From the NCBI GenBank assembly GCA_019100305.1, contig JAHRHW010000092.1:1-12358 (forward strand): 12,358 nucleotides of DNA, read 5' to 3'. The notes beneath the pieces were generated by a model. It saw nothing but the letters and a program-made list of their open reading frames with translations. It ran no database searches and was not told where the DNA came from. The DNA comes from Candidatus Thiodiazotropha taylori (lineage in GTDB: Bacteria; Pseudomonadota; Gammaproteobacteria; Chromatiales; Chromatiaceae). Below, one piece after another: positions 6,959-12,358 of the stretch. Position numbers and translations under genes: made by a program. How positions within the stretch are numbered: position 1 is the stretch's first letter; the number at the start of each line of letters is the position of its first letter.

Positions 6959-7511
6959 TCATTGCTGTTGACAAAAACGATTATGTATGTGCTTTATATC
7001 ATCAGCAAGTATCCATTGTTTATTTTTATAATCAGAAAACCCATCAACTCCTGTGGCTCGCTCATGCTGATCAGGTGTTAATATACTGGATATAGTCCTA
7101 ACTAAAGCAGCATTTCTTGCATCAATTGCATAAGGTGAGCTCAAGATTTGCTGTCTAGGTCCAATTCTGGATCAGAGGCCACCTTGATTTCTATATATCG
7201 CTCCGAAGACTGGAATGCATTGGCAACAGACGCACTATTAGTATCTTCAGGGCCCAGAATTACTCTAAAACGACCATTTCCGACAAGATTATTCGTGAAT
7301 ACTTGCGGACTCCATTCAAGTTAATTGCCTGAACTGTCAGTATAAGTATTAGCCTCAATCTTATGTGTCTCCACAACATTGGCAGCAACATGATTGCCGT
7401 CTGCATCACGTATAAAACCTTGATAGTTTATGAGTGTTGGAGAAGATGAACACACATGCACGGACAGTAAACACAATAATAAAAATAAATATATTGTGAT
7501 TTTATTATCAT
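6959..7511 (-). pseudogene. Decayed paralogue of the secreted NYQG-family protein
   Basis: Read on the minus strand with corrections, this follows the gene at 7700-8611: a hydrophobic signal-like segment, then SSSPTLINYQGFIRDADGN, WSPQVF, NGRFRVILGPEDTNSASVAN, SSERYIEIKV, and finally LSSPYAIDARNAALV with ISSILTPDQ (encoded at 6959-7144). Three lesions are visible. The ATG at 7511 is out of frame with the signal segment, which begins in frame at about 7503. A TAA stands at 7321-7323 where the paralogue has a leucine/valine region before WGPQVF. A one-base loss near 7160 shifts the frame before 'PRQQILSSPYA'. The end departs from the paralogue after the WILADD segment, so the collar domain is gone. 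DNA similarity to 8.1-8.5 kb is high by eye, which indicates tandem duplication followed by decay. Confidence 0.85.
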
Positions 7512-7611
7512 TACGAATTCTTTTCCAATAAAATAATGGACATCTCAGTCAGGTTAATTAATATTATATTTTGACGAAACATATTTGATTTATTTAAGCC
7601 ATTAAAAAAAT

Positions 7612-7623
7612 GTTAACGTTAAC
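7612..7623. repeat. 12-bp perfect palindrome in AT-rich spacer
   Basis: GTTAACGTTAAC is its own reverse complement and is flanked by an A run on the left and a T run on the right (one mismatch). On the minus strand it lies about 75 nt after the stop of 7700-8611 and is followed by seven Ts, so it may act as a weak terminator for that gene. A regulator site is the alternative. Confidence 0.4.
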
Positions 7624-7699
7624 TTTTTAATTTTGAAATTTCTTGAGAAACAATCTAATTATGCTTAATCATTTTTATTATTAGGCCCTACAAGTTGAC

Positions 7700-8611
7700 C
7701 TAGTTTATTCTTATGAAATAATTTACTGTAACATTAATCGGTCTTGTTTCAGTATCGCCACCACTGACAATTGTATGATCATGGTTGACTGCAGACTCTG
7801 TGTAATTAACAGAGCCACTCCCGTCTGGTGATGTCCCATCAGTTACTAATGCATCATCTCTACCCCAGTGTTTATTTTGGGTACCAAAATGATGATATCG
7901 ATGGGAATGTTGCCCATCGTGAGAAGAGATAAATGCATTATTTGGTAAACTAGTAGCATCATCCTGAAGCCCACCGAGAGATGTAGATAGAGTACCCTTG
8001 CCTCTCAGAAATCTATCTCTCATATCTGGGACATTTTGAGAAACTATAGTTGCATAAGTAGAGCCCTGCACTGAACGACCATCTGCATAAGCCCATCTAC
8101 AATTGGAATTATTTGAAATAGATGCACATGTTGATGCATCACCCACGTTTAAAGCATATTGCTCAGGAGTCAATAAAGATGAAATCACCGTACCTATAGC
8201 CACACCATTGCCGGCTGAGATTGCATATGGAGCACTTAATATTCTCTGTCTAGGCTCTATTTCCGGTTCAGTATCTACCTTAATTCCAATATAACGCTCT
8301 GAGGATTGAAGGGCATTGATAATGGACACAGCATTACTGTCTTCGTGGCCCAGTATTATTCCAAAACGACCGTTTACTACCGGAACATTCAAAAACACTT
8401 GGGGACCCCATACAAGTTGAGTGCCAGCACTGTCGGCATAGATATTGACTTCTATCTGATGCGTCTCTGCACCAGAGGCAGCAACAGGACTACCGTCTGC
8501 ATCACGTAAAAAACCCTGATAATTGACAAGAGATGGAGGATTGGAAAAAGCATAGCCTGAAAGAAGGCCCAATACTACTCCATAGCAAAAAACACGAGTA
8601 AATGTTTTCAT
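7700..8611 (-). CDS. Secreted NYQG-domain protein with phage tail-collar-like C-terminus
   Basis: A 303-residue exported protein. A signal peptide covers about 1-23 (MKTFTRVFCYGVVLGLLSGY then AFS|N). Residues 28-123 form the conserved domain 'LVNYQGFLRDADGSPV ... WGPQVF ... NGRFGIILG ... RYIGIKV ... EPEIEPRQRILSAPYA', seen also in the two neighbouring copies. Residues about 138-206 resemble a phage tail-collar module: ISSLLTPEQY, CRWAYADGRSVQGSTYATI and PDMRDRFLRGKG. A His-rich segment (HDGQHSHRYHH, about 231-241) and NHDH (about 266-269) precede ETRPINVTVNYFIRI, the typical tail-fibre ending. In phage short-tail fibres, histidines near this site bind metal in a trimer. Two cysteines (about 152 and 161) may pair. 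The upstream ribosome site is weak (GGTG). Probably a trimeric surface or secreted binding protein (inference). Confidence 0.85.
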   Translation of the reverse strand: MKTFTRVFCYGVVLGLLSGYAFSNPPSLVNYQGFLRDADGSPVAASGAETHQIEVNIYADSAGTQLVWGPQVFLNVPVVNGRFGIILGHEDSNAVSIINALQSSERYIGIKVDTEPEIEPRQRILSAPYAISAGNGVAIGTVISSLLTPEQYALNVGDASTCASISNNSNCRWAYADGRSVQGSTYATIVSQNVPDMRDRFLRGKGTLSTSLGGLQDDATSLPNNAFISSHDGQHSHRYHHFGTQNKHWGRDDALVTDGTSPDGSGSVNYTESAVNHDHTIVSGGDTETRPINVTVNYFIRIN

Positions 8612-8823
8612 ATAAGCACCAATTTATTGGAAGCAAGTTTGAGTAAGATTTCCCTGCCATTGATAAGCTTTCGGATGAATATAGTTGAAAATATCTTCAA
8701 TATTTTCAAGATATATATATTCACTTGCGAAGCAGGAATTACCAAGTGCCATTGTGAAGCAGTCACATGACGCTCATTTAAATTGTTAAATAAATATGGC
8801 AGTGGGGTGTATTTACCATGGGC
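8608..8823 (-). other. Possible broken small gene between two NYQG genes
   Basis: This stretch has protein-like reading in two adjacent frames. One open frame without an early ATG runs from 8823 (AHGKYTPLPYLFNNLNERHV...) to a TGA at 8608-8610 that overlaps the next gene's ATG. The other runs from an ATG at 8752 to 8624 (MALGNSCFASEYIYLENIED ... HPKAYQWQG), 42 codons, ending 12 nt before that ATG. Joining them by a frameshift near 8745-8750 would give one peptide. No family is recognised, and random open frames in AT-rich DNA could explain it. The rest of 8612-8885 shows no other feature I can support. Confidence 0.2.
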
Positions 8824-8885
8824 TCAGTGTAAATATATACTTTGCTGCGAGAAAATATTGAATTATAAAGTAATTTAATATTTAA

Positions 8886-9722
8886 TTACCGGGCACATAC
8901 AATTAAATAATTAACATCAGTGCCGTATTGTGCTCCATCCGCTTTTAATGCAAGTGCAGTAATTTTTCTGTTTTTGTCCGCATAATATTTATGTGGACTT
9001 GGCCAACCTGTAGTTGCCGTCCAAAATTGTTTCGGTGACACAGTCCACACACAATCAGATTGAGATGCTATTGTTCCGTCTGCGTATCTTGGTAATGGTA
9101 TCACACGATTATGAGAAGAAGCCCCCGCGGACATAGTAAGTTTATCTTTCAAAGCTAATTGGGGAACAGATATTTTACCTGTAGTTATTTTTGTTGCATT
9201 AAGATTAATTATTTTGGATCCATCTCCTGTAAATTCTGGTGCTACCACTTCTCTGTCTGCCGTTATACGGTTCGAGTTTATTTTGACTGCCCCTCTTCCT
9301 AAAACTTCTGCATTTATTGCATTTATTGCATAAGGAGCACTAAGGATTTGCTGACGTGGAACTATCTCTGGCTCACTTCCAACCTTTATGCCCAAAAATG
9401 TATTCTCTTTTCTAAATCCTTCAGTTAGTGCGTTACCATTTGAGTCTGTAGTACCAAGTATTACATTAAATGAGCCATTGATTACTACAACATTATCAAA
9501 AACTTGTGGTCCCCAAAGTTTGTTGCCTGCACTTTTTGCATCATAAATACTGAAATACATTTTGTAGGCGCCATCTGGGAGTGGTTTGCCATTGCCATCT
9601 AATAAACTTCCTTGATAATTTACTAATTGAGGAGCCGTTTCTCCGTTAATATTAAAACCTACTAGTAACAATGATAAGAGTAATGGTATAGAAATATTGA
9701 GATTATTAATTAGTCGTTTCAT
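8886..9722 (-). CDS. Secreted NYQG-domain protein with tail-fibre-like segment
   Basis: A 278-residue exported protein. The N-terminal hydrophobic segment (about 8-27, SIPLLLSLLLVGFNINGETA) is a signal peptide. Residues 33-135 repeat the shared domain: PQLVNYQGSLLDGNGKPLPD, LWGPQVFDNVVVINGSFNVI, FLGIKVGSEPEIVPRQQILS and APYAINA. After it, EFTGDGSKIINLNATKITTG (about 163-182) matches the common 'GDGS..NLNA..L..G' segment of tail-fibre and tail-spike-like proteins, often in trimeric stalks. The C-terminal about 90 residues (DCVWTVSPKQFWTATTGWPS to NYLIVCAR) are unlike the neighbour's collar and I do not recognise them; two cysteines flank the region. The ATG at 9722 has AAGGA about 6 nt upstream, a good ribosome site. 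It lies downstream of the Rhs gene on the same strand (118-bp gap) and upstream of 7700-8611. Confidence 0.85.
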   Translation of the reverse strand: MKRLINNLNISIPLLLSLLLVGFNINGETAPQLVNYQGSLLDGNGKPLPDGAYKMYFSIYDAKSAGNKLWGPQVFDNVVVINGSFNVILGTTDSNGNALTEGFRKENTFLGIKVGSEPEIVPRQQILSAPYAINAINAEVLGRGAVKINSNRITADREVVAPEFTGDGSKIINLNATKITTGKISVPQLALKDKLTMSAGASSHNRVIPLPRYADGTIASQSDCVWTVSPKQFWTATTGWPSPHKYYADKNRKITALALKADGAQYGTDVNYLIVCAR

Positions 9723-9764
9723 GATTTTCCTTGTTAAAACATTTGCCAGATTACGTACAATATA

Positions 9765-9810
9765 TTATTCATGATTGCTAGTTAAATCTAGCATCTAACA
9801 TATCCTCCTT
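9765..9810 (-). other. Strong ribosome-binding site with only a mini-ORF
   Basis: Just after the Rhs stop, the minus strand has AAGGAGGA (9810-9803), the best Shine-Dalgarno match in this block. It serves only very short frames: an ATG at 9794 encodes MLDLTSNHE then stop, and an ATG at 9801 encodes MLDARFN then stop. A small hairpin, TGCTAG/CTAGCA (9776-9781 with 9788-9793), lies inside. It may be a leader peptide for the next gene or the stump of a lost gene. Confidence 0.3.
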
Positions 9811-9840
9811 ATGTTTCATGCACTGCAGCTGCCACAATAA

Positions 9841-12358
9841 TCAGGGTGAAACCAACTTTAGGCTTCTTTCTATCATTTCTCCTGCTGCTGCACCACCTAC
9901 CGCACCAGCACCTGTGAATGCAGGCCCAACATTTGGTGCGCCCACAACCTTCTCAAAAAATCCTATGTGGCCGTAATCTGGCAAATATTCGTTGATTTGC
10001 TTAAATGTGTTTTTTCCAAAACGATTTGCGAGTCCCACTGAAATTCTTTGGCCTACCGGACCAGCAATCGCTCCTCCAAAGGCCCCACCCAAAGTAGCCG
10101 ATAGAGTGCCAAATGTTATACCCTGAAATAGTGGTTTATCGCTCTGCAAATTGTTGCGCATATTCTCAAAGGCCTTGCCTGAAAATCCCCCTGCACTGCC
10201 AGCAACTGTGCCGATAACAGCAGCATCCAATGCCAACGAACCACCTAATGTTAAACCAGCCCCCACCGCAGCCGCCGTAATTCCACCAGCCACAGCACCA
10301 CCAACCGCACCTTTATAAGCAGCGGCCCTCACGGCGCTCCAATCGGTAGTGCCCTGCTGTGTAAGCAATTCGCTAGCACCACTTACCAAAGCACCTGCAA
10401 TACCACCAACTAACGCTCCAGCTACCGCTGCACTTCTTCCATCATTGTCGACATTTAAAGTAGGGTTATTCACTGCATATCGGTAAATCGACAAAATTTG
10501 TGGATTAACTAGGTATCCATATGCACCTTCAACGCCCGCTAAGTCGCTCGTATAAGCTTTATCGACGCTAATAAATGCTCCAATATTCGATAAATAGTAC
10601 CGATCTCCAAAATACATATAACCACTTTCTTCATCGTACTCTTTTCCGGTATATTTGTACCTTGAATCAGAACCGCCACTACTATTTACTACCTCTTTTC
10701 TCATATGACCATATGAGTAGCTTTCAAAATATTCCTCAATTACACCACCAGCTGATAACAATAAATTAGCAGATCCGAGGTGGTCATGAAGATAATATGC
10801 ATACAACCACGTTCTCCCATTTGGACGAACTCCTCTTTTTTCCGCAACGCGCTTACTCCCGCTATATATATACTTATGCAAACGTCCATTTCTAATTTCA
10901 CTATACTTATCTATATAAACAACTATTTTTCCGGTGTCATTAAGGTTTACTAATGTTTTTACCTTTCGCTTGCCTAAATAGTCATAACGATATTCAGCTT
11001 TACTGTTAAAATTATCTACTGTAATAAGGCGGTCTAAGTAATCCCAATCTAAATTAGTTTCACCATAATTGATCATGTTACCGTTCGAATCATAAGAGAA
11101 TAACCCACCCCCAAATGAATCTTTTTCGGTACCAGTCAGTGCGTGTGGGCCAGGTGGATCACTAGCATCTCGTCCATTACGATTCCATGCTCCTGCTACG
11201 CCACCGTTACTGACCTCTCCCAAATTGAGAGCAGGTTTCGGAACTAGAAGGTTGGCCGCGTCCAAACGAACTAAATTACCAATACGATCGTACCGATATT
11301 CGATATGTCCATAGATCGAACCATTTGCAGATTTGGTCAACCGATACAGATCGTCATATTCAAACGTCTGTGTGGCATTGAACTTCTGCGCCTCCAGATT
11401 CTCTATGCCAAGTTCATCACCTATAGCATTCAGCGTTGCTGCATCCCGCTCATCGGTAATTGTTGTGATGTTCGATACATTGTCGTATTTGTAGTTGAGA
11501 TCCTGTAGTATCAACATGTCGCTACCACGCTTGCTTTGAAGTCGCTTCAAACGCAAGCGACCATCGTAGGAGTAAAACGTGGTCACGCCATTGGCCAAGG
11601 CCTGCAGGGCATTCTGGCCAGCCTCGTTGTAGTCGCAGCGGTCGATCACACCTGGCACAGATTCAAGTAAACCCCGGTTGTTGTACTGGTAGTTCATGTA
11701 ACTGCCATCCGGGTAGGTGTACCGAGTAACGCGATCCATGGTGTCGTAGCGGTTGGCGCTGTAGAAGGCATGGGTGATACTCTGACGGTCGTTTATGCGC
11801 TTGATTTTCCACTCGACCCTACCGCGATTGTCATAGCTCAAGTGCTCTTGCCCGGACTGGTCTTCCACCCAAGCGAGCTTACCTAGCGTGTTATTCGCGG
11901 TGACGTTCTCGGCCTGATCTGTCTTAGCTGCGGTCATCACATTGGCCACGTCAACAATGCCATCTGCGTCGATATCGTGGGGCAGTTTAGTGGAGCTGCT
12001 ATCGTGAATATCACGCGCGATGCGGCTCGCCTGGCCCCAGTAATTACCACGACCCAATGGTCCTTTGGGCGCGTCATAGTGATACACCACGTCGGGGGTC
12101 GCTAAACCTGCGCTGTAGAATTCTTTTTCCAGACGGTTAACCCCATCGTACTGGTAGCGAATGGTCTGCTGCTTGGCATCAATGGTACGCTCAAGGTTGC
12201 CCGCCTCATCGTATCGATAATGCATATGCCCCCGATCGGGATCGTTCATGAAGGTCTTGCGGCCCAATCCATCGTATTCGATGAGTTTCTGGTTGTTTTG
12301 AGAATCGGTATAGCCGGCGAAATTGTCCAACAGGTCGTAGCGGTAGGTCGTTTTCCAC
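9841..12358 (-). CDS. Rhs/YD-repeat protein, 5' end outside the window
   Basis: The frame stays open to the right edge (WKTTYRYDL before the TTG at 12330), so at least 838 codons of a longer gene are present. Numbering from that TTG: YD repeats are scattered over about 20-450 (YRYDEAGNLERTIDAKQQT, FEYDDLYRLTKSANG, YRYDRIGNLVRLDA). The Rhs-associated core lies at about 511-630: YYLHDHLGSANLLL, YKYTGKEYDEESGYMYFGDR, YYLSNIGAFISVD, YRYAVNNPTLNVDNDGR. The tail (about 632-829) is Gly/Ala-rich with several hydrophobic helices and resembles the pre-toxin region of Rhs proteins; no nuclease or other toxin fold is evident. YD repeats form a large shell around a C-terminal tip in characterised members. 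GC content changes sharply inside the gene, suggesting mosaic origin. No immunity gene is recognised downstream. Export route and role are unknown. Confidence 0.9.
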   Translation of the reverse strand, partial: WKTTYRYDLLDNFAGYTDSQNNQKLIEYDGLGRKTFMNDPDRGHMHYRYDEAGNLERTIDAKQQTIRYQYDGVNRLEKEFYSAGLATPDVVYHYDAPKGPLGRGNYWGQASRIARDIHDSSSTKLPHDIDADGIVDVANVMTAAKTDQAENVTANNTLGKLAWVEDQSGQEHLSYDNRGRVEWKIKRINDRQSITHAFYSANRYDTMDRVTRYTYPDGSYMNYQYNNRGLLESVPGVIDRCDYNEAGQNALQALANGVTTFYSYDGRLRLKRLQSKRGSDMLILQDLNYKYDNVSNITTITDERDAATLNAIGDELGIENLEAQKFNATQTFEYDDLYRLTKSANGSIYGHIEYRYDRIGNLVRLDAANLLVPKPALNLGEVSNGGVAGAWNRNGRDASDPPGPHALTGTEKDSFGGGLFSYDSNGNMINYGETNLDWDYLDRLITVDNFNSKAEYRYDYLGKRKVKTLVNLNDTGKIVVYIDKYSEIRNGRLHKYIYSGSKRVAEKRGVRPNGRTWLYAYYLHDHLGSANLLLSAGGVIEEYFESYSYGHMRKEVVNSSGGSDSRYKYTGKEYDEESGYMYFGDRYYLSNIGAFISVDKAYTSDLAGVEGAYGYLVNPQILSIYRYAVNNPTLNVDNDGRSAAVAGALVGGIAGALVSGASELLTQQGTTDWSAVRAAAYKGAVGGAVAGGITAAAVGAGLTLGGSLALDAAVIGTVAGSAGGFSGKAFENMRNNLQSDKPLFQGITFGTLSATLGGAFGGAIAGPVGQRISVGLANRFGKNTFKQINEYLPDYGHIGFFEKVVGAPNVGPAFTGAGAVGGAAAGEMIERSLKLVSP

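Noticed and set aside
8690..8722. AT-rich inverted repeats such as TATCTT...AAGATA upstream of 7700-8611
   Set aside because: Short AT-only stems are expected by chance in this AT-rich spacer, and no promoter or terminator signal accompanies them.
1..12358. tRNA, rRNA, CRISPR array or insertion-sequence ends
   Set aside because: No cloverleaf, no regularly spaced repeats, no transposase reading frame and no paired terminal repeats with target duplication were seen on either strand.

Overview
The window looks like a piece of a gammaproteobacterial (or closely related proteobacterial) chromosome with an accessory segment. This rests on an RND/HlyD pair under a divergent TetR regulator, sigma70-like promoters, strong Shine-Dalgarno sites, and a relaxase resembling those of the PFGI-1/ICEclc group of integrative conjugative elements. 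Species cannot be told from the sequence. The left half has about 50-53% GC by hand count of sample lines. From about 6.9 kb to 9.8 kb the DNA is clearly AT-rich. The right end is GC-rich again, at 60% in one counted line.

Layout. (1) 1-4615 is a drug/metabolite efflux locus. On the minus strand are a HlyD-type adaptor (2792-3928) and an RND permease (29-2788), tightly coupled. A TetR-family gene (4043-4615) faces away from them. The 111-bp gap carries two perfectly inverted 17-bp arms lying on two overlapping, face-to-face promoters, so one regulator could control both directions. The permease reading frame stops about three membrane helices early, and a plausible continuation lies in another frame at the window edge. 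(2) 4616-4925 holds no protein gene, but it has a promoter-like sequence, four successive hairpins and a strong intrinsic terminator: a candidate small RNA of about 145 nt. (3) 4926-6853 has a MobH-type relaxase (TraI_2/HD fold) preceded by a 40-codon small ORF that overlaps a long GC-rich hairpin. No other transfer gene is visible. (4) 6959-9722 has three relatives of one secreted family with an N-terminal 'LVNYQG...LSAPYA' domain. One carries a phage tail-collar-like C-terminus, one a 'GDGS..NLNA' tail-fibre-like segment, and one is a decayed pseudogene. (5) 9841-12358 is the 3' part of an Rhs/YD-repeat gene whose 5' end lies outside the window.

Working view. The efflux genes form a normal self-regulated operon, apparently damaged at its 3' end. 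The Rhs gene and the NYQG-family genes all point the same way and may be one expression unit for surface or secreted proteins. Low GC, duplication and decay in this block suggest horizontal gain and gene turnover. The most novel candidates are the Rhs plus tail-fibre-like secreted protein cassette and the structured RNA between tetR and the relaxase gene.
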